A DNA stretch of 64,000 bases from Aegilops tauschii subsp. strangulata (lineage: Eukaryota; Streptophyta; Magnoliopsida; Poales; Poaceae), in contig NC_053037.3 of assembly GCF_002575655.3 (NCBI RefSeq), forward strand, positions 207,809,743 to 207,873,742. The letters are read 5' to 3'. The translations under genes and the position numbers were made by a program. Shown here piece after piece: positions 32,738 through 44,254 of the stretch. Positions within the stretch are counted from its first letter, which is position 1, and each line of letters starts with the position of its first letter. Under the pieces are notes generated by a model. The model was not told the DNA's origin. It saw only the letters and a list, made by a program, of their open reading frames with translations, and searched no databases.

Positions 32738-33070
32738 AGAACCACAAAATGTATGTGCTGACCGTGATGAGCTTATTCTGTCCAATGACCATATCGTGAT
32801 TTCGCTTCAAATACAATGACCGTAAGTCTCATCAACAAAATACGGAGCACGCATCAAATACAATGTCCGTCAGTGTCATCAACAAAATACAGAGACATAT
32901 CGTGAGCTAGATACCGTATGATCACCACGAGAATATATACGGTGACCGTAATGAGCATATTTTGAAGTCCACCGACCGCATAGTGCTTTCACTTGAAATA
33001 CAGTGACCGTCACGCATGAATGTGTCATGGGCATGCATACTTTTAGAGGGCCGAGAGATAGTTTGTGTGC

Positions 33071-33075
33071 GTACG
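33071..33075. repeat. Target-site duplication, left copy (GTACG)
   Basis: It is identical to 45044-45048 on the far side of the LARD-like element. Confidence 0.92.
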
Positions 33076-35058
33076 TGTAACAACCCCAAAATTGGGTTAT
33101 CAATTTTTGTGCTGTTATTCTCTCCTGGCACTCATTTTCAAAATTTTCTCCTGAGTTTGCTGGATGACCCTGAGAAAATTTTGTCATTTCCAACCTTTCA
33201 AAATCCTGCTCATGTCTTTTTCAGTGGGCAAGACCTCATTTGCATCAGCTCAATTCCTCTTAAACCCTAATTCCAAATTTTTGGAATTTGGATATGCCCT
33301 TATGATTACAAAGGAGCCACCATTTTCCTTGTTCTGTTGATCCTCCCAATTGATCCCAGAGATCATCCTATCTTTCTTGACCTTGGATATGCAAAATTAT
33401 TGCTAAGTCCAATGCAATATTTTTGAATTATGATTTATTCCTTTTCTTGCCTTTCTGAGGAATAAAATCCAAAGGCATCTAGACATCTCCAAAATTCATG
33501 AGAGTTGGTGGAGTTGATACCTATGCCTAATCCAAGCTGTGGCAAGTATATTGGCCATAATTAAATAAGGAAAATTGCCTTTTCCTATTTAATGCCAATA
33601 TTGCATTTCTGCCAATTTCCAAAGGAACTACTATTTTTATAGCAGAGAAAATTCCCACATAAATTGTGGAGCTTGTCCTTGCTACATAATCACTAGTTCC
33701 ATCCTAATTTCATGATTCCACAGTTCAAAATTTGGCACATGATCCAATGCAAGTTTCTGCCTTCTCTGAAATTTTGCAAAGGAAGTGCTTTATTGCTAAG
33801 TCCGATTGAGCTGCAATTTGGCAGGGTGTTTAACATTGTTAAGTAACCAATGGATACCAAAGATGAGCTCAATCCATTCAACCTAGCTCCGTGTGCAATT
33901 TTTCAAAGTATCTGACCAGAACACAAGTTTGTGAAGGAAGTACATTCATAGTGTTTCCAAATGGGATGAAACTTTTCCATCCTCTCAAGTATATCAAATC
34001 ATTATCCTCCACCCAAATCCAGTTCATTGCATTGAACTATGTGAGCACAGGAGCAATTCTTGTTTTCTGTCCAAAATTTTAGTTTGTGAAGCAAGTGTAT
34101 TTTATCTTGCTCCATTATGGCTGATAATTTTTCCAGGCCTTCTCCTAATCATATAACCTATCTCCACAAGATTGTGGCTCATTCACTTGACCAATTGCCC
34201 TGAGGATTTTTCTGAAGTTTTTGGACAGAAATGATAGCTGTGAAGGAAGTACCATTTTAGTGAGTCAATTTGGTATGAACTTTTTACAGCATCATGGTAT
34301 GTTCAAATCATCAGGCTTTGCCAAGTTCTAGCCCAATCCATCACTCCTAGTGAGTGTTTCATCATGATTAACTTTCTGGGTCAGTTTTGGTGGTTGTACA
34401 ACAACTATGGTAAATAGTTGTCCATTTTACCTCAAAACTCCCAGGACCGTAGTCCTTTCTACCCCAAGCCTCCCGGACATCAAGTTTACCATTTACCCTC
34501 TCTGGTTTAATCTCTAGGATGTTGCCAAGTTTGCAACAGCAAACTTGTGGAGCTTGTTTCACTCATCTCCATTTGTCTCTGCCCGATCTTTCAGCATGGT
34601 AACACTCCACGCTGGAAGGACTACGCGGTGGACATGAATTTACATCAGTTAAAATCCCAGAACGCGCCATGCTAGTGGTGACTACGAGGGCAGCCAGCCA
34701 AAACGGTGGTCTAGCTACTGTTCTCGTCGGCAGCGCTGCTCCGACCGCGTCTGGCCTCGCCATTAATGTCCAGTAGGCCCCCCTCGTCGTCGTCTTCCCT
34801 CTGGACCTCTGGCCCCCTTTGTTTTCTTCTCCGACGAGCCGTGCCAACGCTCGAGCAGTGCGTGCCCATGAGCTTGTCCTCTTCCTCCCCGGTGTCCTCT
34901 TCCTCCGTTCGTCCGCAAGCTTTGCTCGTCTCCGTGACTCTCTGGCGCTCGTCCACTTCCCCCTCGTCGCCTTCCCATGCCTCCCCGTGACTGCTGAGCA
35001 CGGCAGAGCCGTGGCCGGACGCGCTCGGCGGTGCCCAGCTCGGGTTCCCTGCGCCGGC

Positions 35059-35067
35059 GATAAATAG
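35059..35067 (+). promoter_or_regulatory. Mutated TATA box of the 5' LTR
   Basis: This LTR reads GATAAATAG where the 3' LTR (42077-42085) reads TATAAATAG in the same context (aaatagcccgtccg). The T-to-G change should weaken the genomic promoter of this copy. Confidence 0.55.
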
Positions 35068-37040
35068 CCCGTCCGCGCCTCGTCCGAGCTCATCAGCAGC
35101 TCCCCCGCCCTCTTCTACGCCTCCCCAAGCGCTCATTCTTCCCGGAGACCCTCTCTGTCCCCCTCCCCATCGCCATAGCCGCCGCCTCAGGTCTCGCCCG
35201 ATTCCAGTGCTCCCGAGCTCCCCTCGCCGTTCCTCTACCACCACTGCATCCCCCATGCTCCGACGAGCCTCCCCGTGGCCTCGGCCTCTCCTCTCCTCAA
35301 CATAGCCCCATTTCACCGACGACCGAACCCCCTCTCCGCCGCAGGCCCTGCTGCCCTCTGTCTGGCGCTCGTCGGCGGCAGGGGTTACCCCCATTAGTTG
35401 CGCCTCTTCCTCCTGAGAAGATCGGTAGGTCGCCCGTCTCCTAGGGTGGCCAGATGCGCCGGCGGTCGCCGTGGGGGCGCGCCTGCTCCCTCGGCCTGGC
35501 GAGCACCGCGCGGGAGGAAGAAGGAGACCGACCGGGCGTGCCCCACCTCCATGCGGGCCCCGCAAATCAGCCACCCAGGGGTTGACCTGGCTCGCTGACC
35601 TGGCGTAAGTGGTGACACCCCGGGTCGGATGCGCTTTCGCCTTCGGAAAGCGTACTTCGCCGTGCCTTCTAACAGAAATACGTTTTCGCTTTCTGAAAAC
35701 GTACTTTCTGTTGCCTACGGTCAGTAGTGTGCTTTCCCTTCTCTGAAAACGTATTTTCCTTAGTGCGCTTTCTGATTTGACCGACAAGGGCCTGTGTGTG
35801 AATATTTATTTTACAGATTAGTCCTTGTCATTCAAACGGCCGTATCTTTGCACCCACAACTCCAAATGAGGTGAATCCAAAGCCCACGTCTTCGTTTCAT
35901 CGAGCCCGTTCCATTGATGCCATTTTCATAATATTTTCACATAGCGAAAATGAACTTTTTGCCCTTGCCCGTAAACAGCCCCCTCCGAGAAGGAACTCTT
36001 TCCGGCAAATCTTTTCGCGATCATTTCGCACTTCTTCCCGGAGTATTTGTCGACCCCCAGGCAAGCCAACCTCTTATCATGAGCCCCAAACTTGCATGTT
36101 GACTTTGCTTGCACCTTGTGTGTGTGTAGTTGCAGTTGTTTCACATCATTTTCGTCTGCAGTTATTATGCCTGTTATGCATGCTTGTGTTTTCATGATAT
36201 CTTTTGCCAAGCTAATTAAAATGTTGTTATTGATAATGCCATGTCACTACTCTACTTTATTTGCATGTCATCGTTATACAATGTTATGAGGATTGTAATG
36301 CACCGTTGATATGCTATTACTTGGTATTGTCATGTTCTTTATGCTATAGCGTTGCACTTGAGTAGTTCAATATTTTGTTCATGCAATCGTATGCTGCATG
36401 CTCATTGTTGCATTCATGTTCATGATGATGGAGAAGGAATTAAAATGACTTAATAATAACAAACCTCCTCCGTCATCGATGGGATCGAGTCAGAGTGCCA
36501 CCAAATCGAACTTTTTCAGTGCAGCCACATTTGCCTTTGTGGGAAGGCCTTAATGCGAGCTAGTGTCGTGACCTCTCGCCGGTGCCTCCCACTAGGGAAG
36601 GTTATGGGCATGCTTACCGTGATCAGGTAAGCGGACATAACCTTGTGTGCTCGTTTTTGAGATTTTTGGTACCAGTCCCCGAGTGGGAGTGTCCCCGAGT
36701 GGGAGTTGACCACGACGGTGGTCGGGGTGTCTCTGGTAGACATGGGGCCACCCAGGACCAGCCCGTTGGGGATTGGGTCGGAGTGGCCGGGAGAGTGTCA
36801 TGGCAGTAGGTTGGTTTCGTCGGAATGCCGTTGGTCCACCCGAATGGGATAACGAGTACATGGGTTCCATGGTGTGGGTACAGTGTGATACCTCTGCAGA
36901 GTGTATAAAGTCTATCGATAGCAACAGTTTGTAGTAGGTCCCACTATCAGGTCTTGGTCGAAATGGAGGACAAACCGAAATAATTAAGTTGGTAAATAAA
37001 TATGTGATAACAAGAATATGGTAACTTGAACTATGAGATA

Positions 37041-37253
37041 GTCGTGAGGAGTCACGACGATATTTTGATGATGAGATAAGTGGTTGTGATCGCCGTAAGG
37101 ATCACGGGCCAAATATTGGTCATGGTTGTGATCGCCGTAAGGATCACGGTTGGAGACCAAGTGTTGGTCGTGGTTGTGATCGCCGTAAGGATCACGAGTT
37201 GTTCTTGAGAAAGACCACTTTGGTGGTGTGTTTGTGATCCAGAGATGATCACA
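37041..37253 (+). repeat. Array of five short perfect hairpins in the 5' LTR
   Basis: Inverted repeats lie at 37041-37058 (GTCGTGA...TCACGAC), 37086-37105, 37128-37147 and 37176-37195 (each GTGATC GCCGTAAG GATCAC), and 37233-37253 (TGTGATC...GATCACA). The three middle ones share an identical loop. The block is repeated in the 3' LTR. Confidence 0.85.
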
Positions 37254-38049
37254 GTTGATAAGAGAGTCCGAGGGACTCGGTGCACAAGTTTGGTTGCATT
37301 GCTGGAATAATATATCATTGTTTGCATTTAAAGAACCATGATAGAACAGAAGATGGTTGCATAATGTTAACATGCTATGTCTGCATTGGATATTATTGGT
37401 ATTTTATTTTCAGCATAATTTCTTGATGCCATGCTATGCTTTGATTGACATGTTAAGTTATGCCATGATTGAGATAAAATTCTATGTTTTGCTATTACAA
37501 TGTTATAATCATGTTCTGATATGCCATGTCATTGCCATGTTAGTAGATGTTATGATTTTGTTCATGCTTAGTTGATTTTTATCATGCCATGTTTAGTAAT
37601 TGATATGAGATAGGGTGTTGCATGCGCTCGCTTCTTGCTTTGTCTGCAGCTTGTTTGGATGCTATGTATTTGGTTGTCTTGCAAGTACATTCAATGTACT
37701 GACCTGGCGTGTCATGCCAGTTTTGTAGGTCGTACCCGTATTGCTCGCTTGATCCGTCGTGCTAGGCCGTAATCTTGCCAGTCCTGTGTGTTGTGGAGCC
37801 CAGCCAGAGTTGTTATGCTGCCAAACCAAGACTTCCGCTGCCATTTTTATCAGACTTCCGCTGTCATTTAATAGCCTTAGGGCTATGCCAGATAATTGTA
37901 CTCATCAATGATGTAATCTTATATACATGTATTTGATGAATATTCTTGTACCTGGAATGCTGTATTATGGACCTGTCGTGCGTCAGGTGTTATCCTGGGC
38001 TGACATGCGAAGGCCCCCTGCTCCATGCGGATCGGGGTGCCACAGGGCA

Positions 38050-38061
38050 TGGTATCAGAGC
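38050..38061 (+). promoter_or_regulatory. Primer-binding site (initiator-tRNA-Met type)
   Basis: TGGTATCAGAGC starts five bases after the 5' LTR. It is the standard initiator methionine tRNA complement used by many plant retrotransposons to start minus-strand synthesis. Confidence 0.92.
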
Positions 38062-38332
38062 AGCCAGGCTGGCATAGGTTATCCTAGTATTAGATCACCG
38101 CTACCATTAACCGGTAATGGCCCTAAGGGATTTGACCCATCCCTGCATACGGCATGGACACTGTTAATCAACAGGTGGCGCAGTCGGGACCGACACGTCC
38201 TCACCCCGCTGTCCCCGCCTAGTTATCCGTGGAACGAATAGCAACCATATCCTTTCTGGTCGGCCACACCGCTTGCCCTTCGCCATTAAGGGAAAGGGGC
38301 CACACCATGTAGGCATGTCCCGCATAGCCGCC

Positions 38333-38340
38333 TATAAAAG
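38333..38340 (+). promoter_or_regulatory. Internal TATA box before the cargo ORF
   Basis: TATAAAAG lies 49 nt upstream of the ATG at 38382. Between them is a short C/T-rich leader, as in an ordinary plant gene. It lies in the interior, not the LTR, so the ORF may have its own promoter. Confidence 0.6.
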
Positions 38341-38381
38341 CCTCCTTTCCACTCGCCATATCGCTAAACCCTTAGTCAGCC

Positions 38382-39202
38382 ATGTCCCTGCAGAGAAGCC
38401 TAGCTAGTAGCACTCCAGCCATGAGTGGAACCTTCAAAGCTCCCAAGTTTGCACCCGCACCAGTGCCGTCAACCACACTGGCTTTCCACCCCTTCTTACT
38501 GAGATGCTCACCAAAGCCTTTGGCTGTAAGGCTAGCCCCGATTACCTGGTGTTCCAATCGGCACCCGTCCCTCACCTTCATCGCTTTGATGCAAGAGTGC
38601 ACATCAGCCTAGGTCCCGCAGCAGATGGCCAGCCGTTGGTTTTTCAGGGGAGAGCTATGCCTACCTCTAATTTAGCCATTCAGGCCGCTGCCGTGGAAGC
38701 TATGCTTCACCTCCGAACCAGGTACCCGCATATGGCTGCGAGGCGGGATTTCTGCTTTTACCCCATTGTGACAGAAGTAGGAATGCAGCCTTCTCCCGCT
38801 ATCCAAGGAGATGACCCTGCAATCGCTCGCCTGGTGCAGTATATCACCGCCCAGGGGATGATGATTTCCCAGATGCTTGCCGAGTTTAGAACTCTGGACA
38901 AAGATGCGGTACGAGTCGTCAAGGAAGCTTACCGTGAGTCTCCTAAATTCGCATCTCAAGTCATTTGCCCAATGCCATCCGAACCAGTCCTATCCTCTCA
39001 GCCTGTGTTGTGGCCTAGACCGAACATTGTCACCCTCGACAAGGCTCTTTTACGGATCCACCAGCAGCATTTGCTTGGATCAATTTCAGCCACACCCCCA
39101 GCAGCCGAACCCCAACCCATAGTGCTGTCGGACGATGAAGATGGAGATTGGCTCAGTCTTCGTCCTCCCAGAGAGCCCCAGCAAGGCAAGTCCTTTGCAT
39201 GA
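38382..39202 (+). pseudogene. LARD cargo ORF with a dsRNA-binding-like region (one frameshift)
   Basis: This is the only substantial ORF between the two 5 kb LTRs. The first frame starts MSLQRSLASSTPAMSG, a Pro/Ala-rich N-terminus. A one-base shift near 38495-38503 leads into a 232-codon frame (from 38504 as LTEMLTKAFG). That frame has 'SPDYLVF', then 'PHLHRFDARVHISLG', then 'GRAMPTSNLAIQAAAVEAML' about 25 residues later. Order and spacing match a double-stranded-RNA-binding domain (P-x-Y; H-x-x-F-x-A-x-V; A-x-x-A-A-x-x-A-L), although the lysines that usually touch RNA are absent. The C-terminus has an acidic 'PIVLSDDEDGDW'. It is not gag, RT or integrase. Similar ORFs in grass genomes are annotated as unclassified retrotransposon proteins, as far as I recall. 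The fold call is an inference. Confidence 0.6.
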
Positions 39203-40051
39203 CCTCAGTCAAGCAGTAAGATGATCAGTCTATCGGTTCATCCCCGATATGAGGATAGAACTATGTATCCCGGTATGAGTTGTTTCGTTTAGCGTGTAGA
39301 GCGTTCGTGCTTTGTTGTATGCTGGTACTGTTGTAACCCGTATGCTGTGTTCTATGTATGCTTTTGTGCTTTTGTTTCTGTGCTTGTTTTTGCTTGTCTC
39401 TCTGTTAAGCAGAAATGTTTGATAGGGTTGACACTGTGTTGCTAACAAAATTTTAATTAGTAGATCACATACACTAAATCAACCCTAACTCATCTCGAGT
39501 CTATAATAAAATGCGCACTGGTGTAGGTATATGTATACCAGGAGTACATATACCCACTAGCATTAAAACACCGTAGAATGATTTTGCCTCGTGTGTTTTC
39601 CGTTGCATGTTTATTGCCTCTGTCTGTTTGCTAGTTTCGATTTTTCTGCATACTGCACGCATACCCGGTTCACCCACGAGTACATTCGGGCAGTACTCGG
39701 GGAAATGCAAAGTCACATATCCCTATCTATCTGTGCATACACCGTGTGCCGGATTTCCAACTCCAGAACCTCGCAGAGGCATTTCCGCCCGGAAATTCCC
39801 CGTCTCTAATTCTTTTTCCCAATTTCATTTCCGGAGGAACACTGCCAATTTTATTTCACTCGATCCAGTACATCTACCCCGATACAGGTTTCACCCTTGA
39901 TTCTACCTCGACACCTACGTTTCGTGGAGGAATCCGCGATTTTTTTTTTCTCGGTGCCCCCAACTCGTTTGAATTTAGCCAAAGGTTTAAAAATTAACCC
40001 CGAGGTTTTTCTCCGGGGTTGTTATTCTTTCGTTTGTGCTGTAACCCTAGG
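39203..40051 (+). mobile_element. Non-coding 3' interior of the LARD-like element
   Basis: The sequence between the cargo ORF and the polypurine tract is T-rich with short open frames only. No pol motif is present. Confidence 0.7.
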
Positions 40052-40090
40052 AATCTCGAGGACGAGATTTCTTTTTAAGGGGGGAAGAGT
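40052..40090 (+). promoter_or_regulatory. Palindrome plus polypurine tract before the 3' LTR
   Basis: AATCTCG-AGGA-CGAGATT (40052-40069) is followed by the purine tract AAGGGGGGAAGAG (about 40078-40090) directly before the LTR start at 40091. This is the Tekay/Del-like 3' end style. Confidence 0.85.
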
Positions 40091-42076
40091 TGTAACAGCC
40101 CCAAAATTGGGTTATCAATTTTTGTGCTGTTATTTTCTCCTGGCACTCATTTTCAAAATTTTCTCCTGAGTTTGCTGGATGAGCCTGAGAAAATTTTGAC
40201 ATTTCCAACCTTTCAAAATCCTGCTCATGTCTTTTTCAGTGGGCAAGACCTCATTTGCATCAGCTCAATTCCTCTTAAACCCTAATTCCAAATTTTTGGA
40301 ATTTGGATATGCCCTTGTGATTACAAAGGAGCCACCATTTTCCTTGCTCTGTTGATCCTCCCAATTGATCCCAGAGATCATCCTATCTTTCTTAACCTTG
40401 GATATACAAAACTATTGCTAAGTCCAATGCAATATTTTTGAATTATGATTTATTCCTTTTCTTGCCTTTCTGAGGAATAAAATCCAAAGGCATATCTAGC
40501 CATCTCCTAAATTCATGAGAGTTGGTGGAGTTGATACTTATGCCTAATCCAAGCACTGGCAAGTATATTGGCCATAATTAAATAAGGAAAATTGCCTTTT
40601 CCTATTTAATGCCAATATTGCATTTCTGCAAATTTCCAAAGGAACTACTATTTTTATAGCAGAGAAAATTCCCACATAAATTGTGGAGCTTGTCCTTGCT
40701 ATATAATCACTAGTTCCATCCTAATATCATGATTCCACAGTTCAAAATTTGGCACATGATCCAATGCAAGTTTCTGCCTTCTTTGAAATTTTGCAAAGGA
40801 AGTGCTTTATTGCTAAGTCCAATTGAGCTGCAATTTGGCAGGGTGTTTAAAATTGTTAAATAACCCATGGATACCAAAGATGAGCTCAGTCCATTCAGCC
40901 TAGCTCCCTGTGTAATTTTTCAAAGTTTCTGACCAGAACACAAGTTTGTGAAGGAAGTACCTTCATATTGTGTCGAAATGGGATGAAACTTTTCCATCTT
41001 CTCAAGTATCTCAAATCATTATCCTCCACCCAAAATCCGTTCATTTGATTGAACTATGTGAGCACAGAAGCAATTCTTGTTTTCTGTCCAAATTTTCAGT
41101 TTGTGAAGCAAGTGTATTTTATCTTGCTCCATTATGGCTGATAATTTTTCCAGGCCTTCTCCTACTCATATAACCTATCTCCACAAGATTGTAGCTCATT
41201 TTACTTGACCAATTGCCCTGAGGAGTTTTTTGATGTTTTTGGACAGAAATGATAGCTGTGAAGGAAGTACCACTTTTGTGGGTCCATTTGGTATGAACGT
41301 TTTACAGCATCATGGTATGTTCAAATCATCAGTCTTTGCCAACTTATAGCCAAATCCATCACTCCTAGTGAGTGTTTCATCATGAGTAAGTTTCTGGGTC
41401 AGTTTTGGTGGTTGTACAGCATCTATGGTAAATTATTGTCCCTTTTACCTCAAAACTCCCAGGACCGTAGTCCTTTCTACCCCAAGCCTCCCGGACATCG
41501 AGTTTACCATTTACCCTCTCTGGTTTAATCTCTAAGATGTTGCCAATTTTGCAACAGCAAACTTGCGGAGCTTGTTTCACTCATCTCCATTTGTCTCTGC
41601 CCGATCTTTCACCATGGTAACACTCCACGCTGGAAGGACTACCCGTTAGACATGAATTTACATCAGTTAAAACCCCAGATCGCGCCATGCCAGTGGTGAC
41701 TACGAGGGCAGCCAGCCAAAACGGTGGTCTAGCCACTGTTCTCGTCGGCAGCGCTCCTCCGACCGCCTCTGGCCTCGCCATTAATGTCCAGTAGCCCCCC
41801 CTCGTCGTCGTCTTCCCTCTGGACCTCTGGCCCCCTTCATTTTCTGCTCCGACGAGCCGTGCCAACGCTCGAGCAGTGCGTGCCCGTGAGCTCGTCCTCT
41901 TCCTCCCCGGTGTCCTCTTCCTCCATTCGTCCGCAAGCTTTGCTCGTCTCCGTGACTCTCTGGCGCTCGTCCACTTCCCCCTCGTCGCCTTCCCATGCCT
42001 CCCCGTGACTGCTGAGCACGGCAGAGCCGTGGCCGGACGCGCTCAGTGGTGCCCGGCTCGGGTGCCCTGCCCCGGC

Positions 42077-42085
42077 TATAAATAG
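42077..42085 (+). promoter_or_regulatory. TATA box of the 3' LTR
   Basis: TATAAATAG in the same context as the damaged box at 35059. Transcription from here would run out of the element into 45044 and beyond. Confidence 0.65.
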
Positions 42086-44041
42086 CCCGTCCGTGCCTCG
42101 TCCGAGCTCATCAGCAGCTCCCCCGCGCTCTTCTACGCCTCCCCAAGCGCTCATTCTTCCTGGAGCCCCTCTCTGTCCCCCTCCCCATCGCCATAGCCGC
42201 CGCCTCAGGTCTCGCCCGATTCCAGTGCTCCCGAGCTCCCCTCGTCGTTCCTCCACCACCACTGCATCCCCCATGCTCCGGCGAGCCTCCCCGTGGCCTC
42301 GGACTCTCCTCTCCTCAACGTAGCCCCATTCACCGACGACCGAACCCCCTCTCCGCCGCAGGCCCTGCTGCCCTCTGTCTGGCGCTCGTCGGCGGCAGCG
42401 GTTACCCCCATTAGATGCGCCTCTTCCTCCTGAGAAGATCGGTAGGTCGCCCGTCTCCTAGGGTGGCCAGATGCGCCGGCGGTCGCCGTCGGGGCGCGCC
42501 TGCTCCCTCGGCCAGGCGAGCACCGCGCGGGAGGAAGAAGGAGTCCGACCGGGCGGGCCCCACCTCCATGCGGGCCCCACAAGTCAGCCACCCAGGGGTT
42601 GACCTGGCTCGCTGACCTGGCGTAAGTGGAGACACCCCGGGTTGAATGCGCTTTCGCCTTCGGAAAGCGTACTTCGCCGTGCCTTCTAACAGAAATACGT
42701 TTTCGCTTTCTGAAAACGTACTTTCTATTGCCTACGGTCAGTAGTGCGCTTTCCCTTCTCTGAAAAGGTATTTTCCTTGGTGCGCTTTCTGATTTGACCG
42801 ACAAGGGCCTGTCTGTGAATATTTATTTTATAGATTAGTCCCTGTCATTCAAACGGCCGTATCTTTGCACCCACAACTCCACATGAGGAGAATCCAAATC
42901 CCACGTCTTCATTTCGTCGAGCCCATTCGGTTGATGTCATTTTCATAATATTTTCACACAGTGAAAATGACCTTTTTGCCCTTGCCCGTAAACAGCCCCC
43001 TCCGAGAAGGAACTATTTTCGGCAAATCTTTTCGCGATCATTTCGCACTTCTTCCCGGAGTATTTGTCGACCCCCAGGCACACCAAACTTTTATCATGAG
43101 CCCCGAACTTGCATGTTGACTTTGCTTGCACCTTGTGTGTGTGTAGTTGCAGTTTTTTCACATCATTTTCATCTGCAGTTATTATGCCTGTTATGCATGC
43201 TTGTGTTTTCATGATATCTTTTGCCATGCTAATTAAAATGTTGTTATTGATAATGCCATGTCACTACTCTACTTTATTTGCATGTCATCGTTATACAATG
43301 TTATGAGGATTGTAATGCACCGTTGGTATGCTATTACTTGGTATTGTCATGTTCTTTATGCTATAGTTGTGCACTTGAGTAGTTCAATATTTTGTTCATG
43401 CAATCATATGCTGCATGCTCATTGTTGCATTCATGTTCATGATGATGGAGAAGGAATTAAAATGACTTAATAATAACAAACCTCCTCCGTCATCGATGGG
43501 ATCGAGTCAGAGTGCCACCAAATCGAACTATTTCAGTGCAGCCACATTTGCCTTTGTGGGAAGGCCTTAATGCGAGCTATTGTCGTGACCTCTCGCCGGT
43601 GCCTCCCACTAGGGAAGGTTATGGGCATGCTTACCCTGATCAGGTAAGCGGACATAACCTTGTGTGCTCGTTTTTGAGATTTTTGGTACCAGTCCCCGAG
43701 TGGGAGTTGACCACGATGGTGGTCCGGGTGTCTTTGGTAGACACGGGGCCACCCAGGACCAGCCCGTTGGGGATTGGGTCGGAGTGGCCGGGAGAGCGTC
43801 ATGGCAGTAGGTTGGTTTCGTCGGAATGTCGTTGGTCCACCCGAATGGGATGACGAGGCCATGGGTTCCATGGTGTGGGTACAGTGTGCTACCTCTACAG
43901 AGTGTATAAAGTCTATCGATAGCAACAGTTCATAGTAGGTCCCACTATCAGGTCTTGGTCGAAATGGAGGACAAACCAAAATAATTAAGTTGGTAAATAA
44001 ATATGTGATAACAAGAATATGGTAACTTGAACTATGAGATA

Positions 44042-44254
44042 GTCGTGAGGAGTCACGACGATATTTTGATGATGAGATAAGTGGTTGTGATCGCCGTAAG
44101 GGTCACGGGCCAAATATTGGTCGTGGTTGTGATCGCCGTAAGGATCACGGTTGGAGACCAAGTGTTGGTTGTGGTTGTGATCGCCGTAAGGATCACGACT
44201 TGTTCTTGAGAAAGACCACTTTGGTGGTGTGTTTGTGATCCAGAGATGATCACA
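44042..44254 (+). repeat. Hairpin array, 3' LTR copy
   Basis: Same arrangement as 37041-37253: one GTCGTGA hairpin, three GTGATC hairpins with the GCCGTAAG loop, and one TGTGATC hairpin. The first GTGATC hairpin has lost perfect pairing (GGTCAC). Confidence 0.8.

Larger units (their letters stand above)
33076..38044 (+). mobile_element. 5' LTR (4969 bp) of a complete LARD-like retrotransposon
   Basis: It starts TGTAACAACC, ends GGTGCCACA and is followed five bases later by the primer-binding site. Its partner is 40091-45043. Comparing the first 345 bp of both by eye gives nine substitutions, about 97% identity, so insertion is fairly recent (of the order of a million years if plant LTR clocks apply; an inference). 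The LTR has a GC-rich middle (34580-35620) with a mutated TATA box, and a five-hairpin array at 37041-37253. The long antisense frame in the GC-rich part is broken in the other LTR and is not a gene. Confidence 0.93.

Noticed and set aside
24668..33070. One complete CACTA transposon
   Set aside because: Only the left terminus is recognisable; no matching right TIR ending TAGTG and no transposase were found, so only an end is annotated.
34711..35787. A 358-codon minus-strand open frame in the 5' LTR
   Set aside because: It lies in GC-rich LTR sequence. The equivalent frame in the 3' LTR (41837-42804) is broken by a frameshift, it resembles no known protein, and other frames overlap it on both strands.
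37086..37195. Hairpins considered as tRNA or microRNA genes
   Set aside because: Stems of 6-7 bp are too short for a miRNA precursor and there is no cloverleaf or A/B box; reported instead as a repeat array.
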